Shown: one piece after another, positions 1 through 10,800 of the stretch
How the letters are laid out: every line of letters starts with the position of its first letter
Numbering within the stretch: the first letter of the stretch is position 1
Source: Norana najaformis
Lineage: Eukaryota > Annelida > Clitellata > Crassiclitellata > Hormogastridae
Direction: 5' to 3'
Length of the DNA stretch: 64,000 nt
Assembly (NCBI GenBank): GCA_964023275.1
Contig: OZ029920.1
Span: 5,312,014-5,376,013, forward strand
Translations under genes and position numbers: made by a program
Notes under the pieces: model-generated
What the model was told of the DNA's origin: nothing
The model's input: only the letters and a program-made list of their open reading frames with translations
Databases searched by the model: none

Positions 1-1590
1 CTCGACTAAATCTAGAACCATTTGGCTGGCGAAGAGATTCTTTGACAGATACCTAAAAGGCGCTATATAAATTATTTAGTAACATTACATTACGTCTTCG
101 TATGGCCTTCGAAAACTGGGACGAAACCCTATTTCCAGATATCAGCTTTCTACTTCTAATCTAAGATTTTTTGTGTGGGATTATGTGTACTTGCATTAAA
201 AATAATAACAGCAGAAGTATGTACGTTTATTTCTGCTCAAAAGTGGTGGCTGCATTAATGGAAGTAGGGATAATAGTGAAGTAACACTTATAATATGTCG
301 ATTTTTGTACAATGGTAAAAACTTACCTGTCACAAATAAAGCACAAAGAAAGAACGCACGACATATGATTTTGTTCATTATAATCCGTTTCGTTGCACGA
401 GATGTAGGCTACTGCAATAGTTAGCCACTCTTGGCCTTATGGTGCTTGACTAAACGTAGGCATAGGCCTCTGTTGGTGTCAACATACCGCGCTGCTTCCT
501 TAATCATTATTACGATAAGACCCACAATGCGCCTCCAGCGAATATCATGTGCATTGTGGTCTATGATACCTAAATTTAGTCGCCGATTTCACGTAGATGT
601 CGGCAACAAATACATAAAGTCTTCAACAAGATGCAACATCAATGATGTCGTAGATTTAAGAGGTTTAACTAATAACCAGACAAACTCTATAAAAGGTTGC
701 TGGGGGAAAGGAGCTGTTACGATGGGTTCCCTATAATGAATGCAAACTACGTCTTGTTTCTTTCTGCTCCCATAGGCGTAGTCTTCTGCTGGAATTTCAC
801 TCAACACTCAAAACTAAACTCTTCAAACAAGAACTTCTTGCCCTGCCATGCGGTTTACTTTTGAAGAGGAGCGGGACTACAGGAGTCAACCAACGCAAGC
901 AAGCCTAGCAGGGCCAAATCAACGGACAGTGTGCAGTATTGATCGAACAGGTCATTCATCAGTACACCCACTTTACCTTGAGAGCCTCCACGGATTACAC
1001 TGGCCAACAGAAAATTTTTTTTTGTTGCCTTCGGTTTTAGACCTGTTCTTGGGGTAATTTTGGGCGCTGATTCAGTAAATGTCATTGGATTGAGTACATC
1101 AGGTCTAGTTTCTGAGATATCGTCGATTTTGTAAAGAAAACCCAGTCCACTCTTTAAACGATGTCTTTGGCAAAACTAAAATGTCATAATAAGCTTTATT
1201 TATGGCTAATTATAATTCTTGCTGATTCATATAATCCCTACATCCTTATAATGTAAAATCAGCATATCTTGCCGCGTGCTGAGATATTGCTGATTCAACG
1301 AAATAACTATTCCGTAGCCTACAGCTTACTCAGCACTAAATTCATGGCCTCATTTAGAATTTATTTGTGCTTATACAGCGTTTCATGGTTTCGAACTATG
1401 TAAATAGATTATGCTGAAGTCAGCATTTATAGCCTATATAAACCGCCTCCTGAAAGCTAGAGCAGCCGCAGTCGTCTTAGGGCATATTAAGAGTTGGTCG
1501 CAAGAACAATATGTGAATGTGAGCATTAAATAACTACATGTTCTTACTATTTTTTAGGTTAGTCATTTAATTCCTCAGATGCGAACATCC
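1..1590. other. Left flank without a recognised gene
   Basis: I see no supportable gene here; open frames are short, overlap on both strands and resemble no family I know. Bases about 20-100 end in a 'ggcgctatataaat' phrase like the 3' tails of short retroelements seen elsewhere in the window (near 11826, 17630 and 59820), so a retroelement tail is likely. A TATATAAA at 1435-1442 is followed by a GC-richer stretch and could be a core promoter, but no gene start can be tied to it. Confidence 0.4.
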
Positions 1591-1950
1591 TTAACCCATT
1601 AGCGCCCATTGATCCCATTTGGGAACACGCAGATGAATTCAAGTATAAAATAAGTGTGTTATTTTATTTAGTTGCTGTGGGTAGTTTTTAACTGTTAGAT
1701 AGTCCATATACTACTTTCTAGCCTAATCATGAGTTTGCAGTAATTTCTGTATGTGGTAGCCATCTTTGAATTTGCGTGTTTTTGTGAATATTCGGTTGCG
1801 TCCGGTTTCTCATCTGCATTTGAGGTAAGGAAATTTTAATTTGGAAAATGTATATGTGATGTAAGTGTAACATAGTGTAGCTATAGTTATGCCAGTGATG
1901 ATTGTAAAAAAGAAATGTATTGAGATAGAAATGTTTGATAAATCTTTGAT

Positions 1951-3300
1951 GTTCCCAAATGGGAACAATGAGCACAAGAGGTACTGTGTTCCCATTTGGG
2001 AACATCAAGAGGAAATGCATTGAGTGATTGAAAGCATCACACCAAGAGAATTACTGCTGTCCACATTTATAGAACAATATGAGACAAATCAGAATTTTTA
2101 GTTTAAGCAGTAATCGCGCTTTTTGTATGATTACGTTTTCAGATGTTGAAAAGAAAGTTCTCCTTGTCTGAGGCAATTGCTATGGTACAGCCTGATGCAG
2201 ATAGCGAAGATGATAACATTGAGCAGTTTGTTCACCCAACAGGGGCTTCAGATGCAATGTCTGCTATTGACAAAGATGTTGACATAGTTAATATGCCACC
2301 AGCGATAGTGGATGGTGTATCCAATGAAGAATTTGCGGATGAAGATGACATATTGCCTTCGATTCTTCCATCTGATGTTTCTGGCCCAGTTACTGTTTTT
2401 GTGCATAGAGGTGCAGACGATGAGAGTCAGGTACAAGAATCTCATGCACTCCAAAGTTAAAGAAACCGAAAGTGGACTTTATATCGCAACCCAAATGGGT
2501 CAAGAAAAGAGCAAATACGCATGAAATAGCCACTACTGACATTGAGAAGGTTAGCAATAAGCATCCTGAACTAATTGGCATGTCACCATATGAGCCGGAC
2601 CGCCTCATGTCTAACTATCGCCCAGTGTTTCGCTTAAGAAGTGGTGCTGGCGACTCTTTATCAGCGGTTTGAACAATGCCGTTGTTGCTGCTTGGCGTCT
2701 TCACGTTGAGGTCGTTGGATAGTTTGATCACCTGCAGTGCTGATGGCACATTGTCCGAACAATGCTACAATGGTCGTACAAGCCTCCTCCATCACTCTCA
2801 GGACCAGCTAGCCACCCAGTCAGTGACATTCGCTATGATGGAGCCGACCATCATCTGGTTCCGAATGCCAGGCAAGCAAGATATCGCTCGTGTAAGAAGA
2901 ACACAACGCTTCAACGCACAAAGTGCATGGCTCCACTTCACCTGCACTGCGAGCAGCAGTATCATACTCGCATTTGAGACAGACAATTTGCAGTCTGCAG
3001 CAGGTCACTGAGAAATATCCAGAATATGTTAAAGGTGTGATCATTGTGTTTAGTCGCAGGATTAGGCTGTCACAAATGACAAAGTTAACACTGACACTGC
3101 TTTATGATGTTTTAAAAACTAGTTACTTCAACGCTGATGTGTGGTTTTCATACTCTATCAAAGCAGCCAGTGCTGTGCATAAAATACACTGTGGTAGTAA
3201 CTGAAAACTGTCACTTTAATAGGTACTCTGCGATAATTTTGCATGTTGTTCCCAAATGGGAACACAGTACCATATGTGCCCATTGTTCCCAAATGGGAAC
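1951..3300. repeat. Palindrome gttcccaaatgggaac repeated near both piggyBac ends
   Basis: Near-perfect copies are at 1951-1966, 1988-2003, 3248-3263 and 3285-3300, with a partial copy at 1612-1625. They are arranged as pairs 37 bp apart near each end of the piggyBac element. Paired subterminal palindromes suit transposase binding sites, but that is inference. Confidence 0.75.
2143..2977 (+). pseudogene. piggyBac transposase remnant, frameshifted and internally deleted
   Basis: Piggybac transposases are DDE enzymes of about 600 residues with an acidic N-terminus and a C-terminal cysteine-rich domain. Here the first open part (2143-2460) begins MLKRKFSLSEA and is rich in Asp/Glu, as expected for the N-terminus. 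A second part in another frame (2472-2672) holds 'SNYRPVFRL'. The third part (2762-2977) matches the start of the cysteine-rich end: a 'DIRYDGADHH' stretch, then CKK, TKC and LHLHC around a 'PLHLHC' core. The catalytic middle is essentially absent, so no active enzyme can be made. The family call rests on the termini, TTAA sites and this C-terminal pattern. Confidence 0.65.
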
Positions 3301-3439
3301 AACACGCCACCTAGCAGCTGATCGCCAAATCACATAAATGTAAGTTCCTAGGACCTAACCTTTGCATCATTTGTCATATTCCGAAGTATCACAATGATTG
3401 GCATTTGGGGGAAAGCTTGGGCTTTAATGAGTTAAGGTT

Positions 3440-5143
3440 ATGGCTACTTCCAGACGGAGCTGCATTAACCATCCAGACATATTCTGCTACATTTGTGGGG
3501 AATACACACTAAAAGCAAACAGGAAACCGATTTCTGAGTTTGTAAAAAGAACATATGTAGGTTATTTTGGTGTCAAACTTGGAGATCAAGATAAGCAATG
3601 GGCTCCTCATACAGTATGCAAAACTTGTATTGAACAATTGCGCCACTGGACAATTGGAAAGAGAAGCTGCCTGAAATTTGGTGTACCGATGGTTTGGAGG
3701 GAACAGATAAACCACTTCGACGACTGTTACTTTTGTATGGTTAATATCATAGGCATCAATCGAAATAATCGTCACAAGTTGTCTTTCCCTGATATACCTT
3801 CAGCCAGGAGACCTGTTCCGCATTCGGATATTGTACCAGTTCCACCTTTTCGCGAACTACCTCAGCTCTCAGACGATGAGACTTGCATGTCCAATATCGG
3901 ACAAGATGACGAAAGTGAAGAAAGTGGGGGCAGTGACAGTGATTTCCAATCAACTTCACACAGTGAACGTTTTGACCAAAAAGAGTTGAGTGATCTGATC
4001 AGGGACTTAAATCTTTCCAAAGAGTCCTCTGAATTGCTTGCGTCCAGACTAAAGGAAAAGAATGCACTTCAGCCTGGAACGAAAATTACAATTTATAGAA
4101 ACAGAGAAAAGGATTTGCTGCCATTCTTTACCGAAGACAACAACCTAGTATTCTGTAATGACATCAGCAACTTATTGAAGAAAATTGGTCTGTCGGATTA
4201 CAGCCCAGATGAGTGGCGTCTTTTTATCGACAGTTCAAAACGTAGTCTGAAATGTGTGCTTTTAAATAACGGCAACAAATTTGGTTCTATTCCAATCGGT
4301 CACTCCACCAGGATGAAAGAAGAGTACAATGCCATCTCTTTAGTACTGGAAAAGATAAAATACAAAGAACATCAATGGGTAATTTGTGTAGACTTGAAGA
4401 TGGTAAATTTCCTCCTTGGTCAACAAAGTGGCTACACAAAGTATCCCTGCTTTTTGTGTCTTTGGGACAGTAGAGCCAAGCATGAACATTGGACAAGAAA
4501 AGATTGGCCTTCGAGGAAAGACATGGTGGTTGGAGCTCAAAATGTAATCAAGGAATCTTTGGTGGCACGAGATAGGATCATACTGCCACCACTACATATA
4601 AAGCTAGGCCTGATGAAACAATTTGTCAGGGCTTTGAATAAAGAAGGTTCATGCTTCGAATAGATAGTACACAAGTTACCAGGAATTACAATGGAAAAAT
4701 TGAAGGCTGGAATCTTCGATGGTCCACAGATCAGGCAACTTATGAATGACCCACTTTTCATACCATCAGTGAATGAAATCGAATCTTGTGCCTGGTCTTC
4801 CTTTGTTCTTGTAACTAAAAATTTTCTTGGCAACAAGAAGGCAGACAATTATGCACAACTAGTAGAGGATATGCTTCTTCATTTCAACAAGCTTGGCTGC
4901 AACATGAGCATTAAAGTCCATTATCTCCACAGTCACTTAGATCGCTTTCCAGAGAATCTTGGTGACTTCAGCGAAGAGCAAGGTGAAAGATTTCACGAAG
5001 ACATCAAAACAATGGAAAATCGATATCAAGGAAGATGGGATGCACACATGATGGCAGACTATTGCTGGAATATTATGCGCGATTGTTCCGGCAGATGCCA
5101 CACTCGGAAATCGTACAAAAGGAGCTTCTTCGGTGTCGAATGA
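3440..5143 (+). pseudogene. Transposon-like single-exon protein of unknown family, one premature stop
   Basis: One frame is open from the ATG at 3440 to a TGA after 5143, except for a TAG at 4661-4663; the frame is the same on both sides, so one base change split a protein of about 567 residues into 407 and roughly 150. The N-terminus carries a cysteine pattern (CYICG, then CKTCIEQLRHW) that could bind zinc, followed by an acidic Ser-rich linker around residues 155-180. The second half includes CFLCLWDSR, LPPLHIKLGLMKQFV and EEQGERFHEDI, motifs I recall from large families of uncharacterised, multi-copy proteins in cnidarians and insects. No introns are visible. A mobile-element origin is likely, but I cannot assign a superfamily. 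It starts five bases after the right TTAA of the piggyBac element. Confidence 0.6.
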
Positions 5144-6170
5144 CTTGAAATTTTTATAACAAACTTGTTCTGTTTGGTATCATATAAGTACAGTTTCAGG
5201 TACTACCATTTTCTTTTAAGTATTTGTATTATTATGTTTATTTAGTGTATCACATAATAAATTGAGCACTACATAATTATAGCTATAGCCTTATGTTTTA
5301 TGGGCGAGCAGAGGCAAGGACTGGTATATGGCATAATGTTCTATATCTCGAAAACTAGACCTGCTGGGAGAAAACTGGTGCCTTTTCTGGAATCAGCAGG
5401 TCAAATATACCCAGAAACAGTTCTAACATTTGAGGCAACAAATTATGTGTTGGCCAGTGTTATCGCACTGACGTTTGACCTGACTGATTTCAAATAAGTA
5501 ATGTAATGTACTGACGACAATTTATATATAGCATCCTAAGTAGTAGGTTACTTCTAGGGTGCTTTACAATGTCAAAACTCAGCCCAGGTACTAGGAGTTA
5601 TGCAATAAATAGAATTTCAGCTGTTTTTTTAAAGAGGCTGACCTTTTTGGACTTCTGAATGGATGCCGGAAGGCTGTTCCAGGCACGCGGGCCAGCAACC
5701 CAAAAGGCCTGATCACCCATTATAGTCTTAGTTGCCGGTACACATATATTGACGGACTTTGATGATAGCAGTCGTCGTCGGTTGGGGTCATTAGATAGCC
5801 GCCTGATGCTGTCTGTGCCCTGTATATGCCCTGTACATTATTGCAGATCTGATATGTTAGTATCCGAATTTGTTAGAATTCCGAGATTTACATGTAGATT
5901 AGATGACTGATAAATTCTATGTCAAAGAATGGTGACCACATTTTTTATGGCTTAATCCGTTGATGCAGTTAAATTAGAGGACCCAACAATCGATTTGCAA
6001 GTACTTGTAGTAGTCGCTGTTGACTTTCAAAGTTTCACCTTTGCTACTTCTACAACACAATACAATAAATTCAATACAATCACCTCTTTTATGAGTTACA
6101 TAAACTGCGCTATATTAAGTTTCTTCATACTTACGATACATTACAACTAAAATTTAATAAAGCTCCCTTA
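5144..6170. other. Intergenic, with a dispersed-repeat fragment at about 5540-5880
   Basis: No gene is supportable. The stretch around 5630-5830 ('ggctgttccaggcacgcgggcc...') has the GC-richer, patchwork look of a dispersed repeat in reverse orientation. A related type of sequence occurs in intron 2 of gene 3 near 52930-53160. I cannot name the family. Confidence 0.35.
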
Positions 6171-6179
6171 TCAATAATT

Positions 6180-7340
6180 CAGAGGTGTTCTTATGCCAAA
6201 CAACAACAGTTAAACTTTATGAGCAATAGGCAGAGTGACAGAGGTATGTTTTCAGCTTAGAGCGAAAGATAGGCTCAGTAGTAAAGTTGCAAATAGAAAA
6301 TATTGTGAATAACGCTGGTCAGTGACAAGATGTGTAACAAGAATAACGTATATTCCACAAGCTTTTGATCTTGGCGAGGATCATCTATTAATTGGGCTGC
6401 AAGGCATGACCAAGGAAGATAGATATTTAGTGTATTTCAAACATGTCAGTCCCGCTGACAAAAAGAAGCAACTTAATTATAGCAAGTTAGACTGTACATA
6501 ACGGCAACTTGAATCAGTGGTGGATGGAAAATTTATAAAGCGAAAGTCAAATAAGTAAGCCCGTATTCAACTTCGCCAACCGACCCTAACAAGCTGGAGG
6601 TTAAGTAAGACACGTTTTGACGACCTTTTGTCTCCGATAATTCTAAAATCCTTTTTTATGTTTCCATATGTCTGATGGCGTCTTTTGGTTCCCTGAATTT
6701 TCTTAAGAAACGCAGGAACTCGTCGAAGAGCTTACTTGCTCACAAAATTAAAGAACAACTGGTTTCCGAGATAAAAGGCTGTGTCCCAGAAGTAATTAGA
6801 TGCAGCTGCAACGAGGAAGTCTGTTACAAAGGAAGGCACACAAGAATGGAACATCTATTGCAAGTATGAGAATAAACCTATTATAGAAAAGGCCATTTGT
6901 TAGCTACATGAGTTAACGCGTACGTCAAGGCGCTTCTGTGCGTGAGGATGCCGGTTCGTATACCTATAGTGGCTATATTTCAGAGATTTAAATATCGGGC
7001 TACCACGGTCCTTGCACGGGGACCTTAAGTGGCATGGCACCGATTCAAACGGGCATCAGTGGTGAATGATCTCAACCGATTAATTCATTGAAAGATGAGC
7101 AAGGTCGAGGCCATACGGTCGCTATATAAAACCATGTACATTTACATTTATCCTTCTTGGCGCCGTGATTTGGGTTATCGTACCAATAAGTTTTGGATAA
7201 AGAACAAAGAATGCAACAGTTTGGTATCAGAAGTAAGTGACTAGTGGTTTTGTTTCTCCAAACAGAACAGCCATATTTGCTCTGGTTCCGCCCTTGACCC
7301 CTGTTACTATTACTGGTGCTCGACACTGCTTAATTTCACT
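6180..7340. other. Upstream flank of gene 1, interrupted relative to gene 3
   Basis: Bases about 6190-6290 match 49420-49490 upstream of gene 3 ('caataggcagagt' with flanks). The match resumes only at about 7345, so roughly 1 kb (6290-7340) is extra in this copy. The extra part has no recognisable coding content; 'ggttcgtatacc' near 6952 recalls a pol III B box, but no convincing A box accompanies it. Confidence 0.4.
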
Positions 7341-7344
7341 CTAT

Positions 7345-7753
7345 ATACCAGCCTTGGTATGTTATTTTGTGCAAGTCCAGCGCATGGACTTTTCAGGAAT
7401 CCTGTTTGCAGCGACGACTAGCGAACACAAAACAATATACTGCTAGGGAGCTCCCTTGTTTGCTCAATCTCTTCTTATTTCGTATGTATTGGTTCTATTA
7501 TCAACAGACAGATAAAGCTGCGCCAACAATTGTAGACGTAACTGAACAAAGTCCAGATCTTACGACTGCTTTGTCAACACGACGAATAATAGCGCCATAT
7601 TGCCTATAGATAGACGCACTAAATACAGATAAAGTTAGTGCATGTATTTGTAAGTGACAGTGGTAAGATTAGTTTCTGAGGCAATTCATTTATGTATACG
7701 ATATCAGTTTTGTGTATAGCACATGAAAAATTATTCTCACAGAAACTATATTT
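7345..7753 (+). promoter_or_regulatory. Conserved upstream block of gene 1 (promoter/5' UTR region)
   Basis: This region is repeated upstream of every 'atggcgaag' signal exon in the window (about 21840-22361, 33600-34130 and 49490-49912). Conservation in all four copies up to the start codon suggests that it holds the promoter and 5' untranslated region. No transcription start can be fixed from sequence. Confidence 0.5.
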
Positions 7754-7811
7754 ATGGCGAAGCAAACAGAGTTTATAAAATTTGGCAACCTGAGTATTTG
7801 TCTCTTAACAG
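7754..7811 (+). CDS. Gene 1 exon 1: signal peptide
   Basis: The exon encodes MAKQTEFIKFGNLSICLLT plus one base and ends at a gtagct donor. Joined in phase 1 to the D1 exon it yields a hydrophobic run (LSICLLTVVSGA) typical of a cleaved signal peptide. The start is supported by 'atggcgaag' being conserved in all four copies of this exon, each 58 bp long to its donor. Confidence 0.8.
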
Positions 7812-10800
7812 GTAGCTTACGTTCTTTACTGAATTTATTATTACTAACAGGCCTATGCTATACAGAAGTGTCGTACGTTTGTATGTTAAGACGCTACCGT
7901 TATTTTGAAATACATATCCATTGAAATCATTTTGGTTAATCATATCTAATGTAACCTAATACGGAAACTCTTTTGCGCCACTTCAGTAATACTTTAAATA
8001 ACCATCACTGGTATAGCTTCTAAGTGAAATCAGTGTGCATGCCAAAAGAGGATGAGTCTGGTCGAAACCTAGAAGCTAGAATGGCGATCCATGTACAGAG
8101 ATACAGAAACAGAGATTCATTCATTTCGATTCTTTGGAAGTCTCCAAGCCAATCCAGGTTCCACATGCTGCAGTCATGCATCAGACTTGACCGCTCATTG
8201 AGCTACTGACATGTACTCTAGCCTGAACGATGAACTCGTTGACGTTATGGATGTTCAGTTGCAGCGCGTTCTATAATAAACCCAGGTGTTAGTCGTTTGT
8301 GTAACCAAGTGCTGCGAATGCTTACTTGAGTTATCGTCATTTCTTCAGGAACTCTGAACCTATCAGCAGTCCTTTATGTGCAAAAATCCTTTGATTTTCT
8401 CTCTACTTGTGTATGGTTCTCTGCTAAGGTTCATCAGTCACTATAACTTGCCTATAGTAAAACAGGGAGGAGACCCGACCGACGTATCCTTTGATCGTAG
8501 ACTTGGAACCGACCTGGGCTGATGAATCAAAGTCCTCCGTGCCCACCTTCACGTGGTGCAGACTGTTAGTACCCTTTCCATTATGGGAAGGGGAACGAAC
8601 GGGCACGGCAGGCAAATCCAGGGGAAGGCAATGGCAAACCACCCCTGTGAAAGTGCCAAGAAAACCGTCATGAGAAAAGACAATCCATGCAAAACAATAG
8701 TCGCAGATGGTGAGACTCCCAGGCGGGAGAGCGACTTAACAGCTACTGGGAAAGAGCGAGATGGAGAGTCAAGAGCAATCCGGTCTAATGAAGCAACGGG
8801 ACCAAAGCCGAAAGGACGTCCAGAGGCGGATCGCACCAGAAAGCAAAGACTCAACCTGAGCTGCAAGAAGAAGATGAAGATAGGCACGTGGAATGTGCGT
8901 AGTATGCAGAGCGGAAAGATGGATGTCATACAGAGAGAGATGAAGCGACTCGAAATATCAGTCATGGGATTAAGCGAGACAAGGTGGAAAGGACAAGGAC
9001 ATTTTAATTGGAATGGCTATAAGATAATAATGTCAGGGCAGGAGGAAAAAGGAAGAAATGGGGTGGCAATCATGTGTGATCAGACAAGTGCAAATGCAAT
9101 AATGGGATATGACACGATGAGTGACAGAATACTGAGCGTAAGATTTCGGGGAAGGAAGGTTAACATAACAATTGTACATGTGTACGCACCAACATCGATA
9201 GCAAAAGAAGAAGAGCATGAAAAGTTCTACACTGAGCTGTAAAGTACAATAGATAGAATCTCTAAGGGAGATGTAATAATGGTCATTGGTGACTTCAATG
9301 CGAAGGTGGGAAAGCACGTCGGAGGAGCAGGGGACACGATTGGAGGTCATGGACTAGGAGAACAAAATGAGGCAGGAGAAAGATTAGTAGAGTTTTGCGA
9401 TGGGAACAACTTGGGAATAATGAATACTTGGTTTGAACAGCCAAAAAGAAGACTGTACACTTGGACGTCACCAGATGGGAAACATCGGAATCAGATAGAT
9501 TACATACTGATAAACAAAAGATGGAAAAGCACGATAAGGGATGTAAGAACGAGACCAGGCGCGGATTGTGGAACTGATCATGAATTATTAGTGGCAACAG
9601 TGCAAACGAAATTGAAGAAATTGAAAAAGGAGAAAGACTGAACACGTATGACTGCAAAGGAATTACACCGGAATACAGAACGGAAATAAGGAATAGGTTT
9701 GAAATATTAGAGAGGGACGAGACGATGATAGATGAGGACACGAACCACCTGTGGGAGAAGGTGAAGGGAATAATATTAGAAACTGCGAGAAACACATTCC
9801 GAAGAAAAAGAAAGTCACAACAACTCCGTGGCTCTCGAAGGATGCTATCAACATAGCTGTAGAAAGAAAGGAGGCAAAAAAAGAAAGAGACAAAAACAAG
9901 GTACGAGAAATGAATAGAGCATTCCAAAAGCAAGCACGTATAGACAAAGAAAAACATCTAAATGCAATGTGCAAGGAAATGGAGGAAGAGGGAAAGAAAG
10001 GAAGAACTAAAGAAATGTTTTCAAAAGTGAGGGAAATAACGAGAAAATTCACACCAAGAACGGGATCGATGAGGTCAAGGGATGGACACATAATCGCAGA
10101 CGAAGAGGAAATGAAGAACAGATGGAAAGAATACACAGAGGAGCTGTACAGTGAAGATAGGAGAGTAATGAAAGAACGAATCGATACATCAGAACATGAA
10201 AAGGAACCGGACGTTTTGGAAGCAGAGGTGGAATGGGCAATTAGACAACTGAAGGACAATAAAGCACCGGGTCCGGATGGGATACCCATAGAAATGGTAA
10301 AAGCAGGAGATGGCGCAATGACAAAGACAATAACAAAAATGTGCAATATCATATGGACAACCGGAAAATGGCCAGAGGATTGGAAGAGCTCAATCTTTAT
10401 CCCTATATTCAAAAAAGGAGATGCGAGAGAGTGTGAAAACTACAGGACCATAGCAATGATATCGCACATAAGTAAAATACTACTTAAAATAATACATAAA
10501 AGAATGGAGAACATAATAGAGAGGGAGCTTCCAGATAACCAAGCAGGATTTAGGAAATCCCGCGGAACTCGTGATCATATCGTCAACATGCGGTGGATAA
10601 TGGAGAGACAAAAGGAGTATGGACAAAAATTATACATATGCTTCATTGACTATAGTAAGGCATTCGATTGCATTGATCATGAGTTGATGTGGAAAACCTT
10701 AATAGAAATGGGAATACCAAGGCACTTGATACAACTTCTTAAGGGATTGTACGAAGAACAGACTGCGGTAATAAGAACTGAATTTGGAGATACTGAAAGA

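Larger units (their letters stand above)
1595..3431 (+). mobile_element. Decayed piggyBac element with TTAA target sites
   Basis: The element is bounded by TTAA at 1591-1594 and 3432-3435, the target sequence of piggyBac transposons. The left terminus reads cccattagcgccca and the right terminus, on the other strand, ctcattaaagccca, giving a short imperfect inverted repeat. Inside are piggyBac-transposase relics in three frames (see 2143-2977). Five copies of a palindrome of the form gttcccaaatgggaac lie near the two ends. At 1837 bp it is shorter than an autonomous piggyBac element, so it is internally deleted as well as frameshifted. Confidence 0.8.

Noticed and set aside
1435-1442. TATATAAA as a promoter
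   Set aside because: The region is AT-rich and no gene start follows; unsupported.
6910-7010. tRNA-like segment with 'ggttcgtatacc'
   Set aside because: No convincing A box or cloverleaf could be drawn, so it was not called as a SINE or tRNA.
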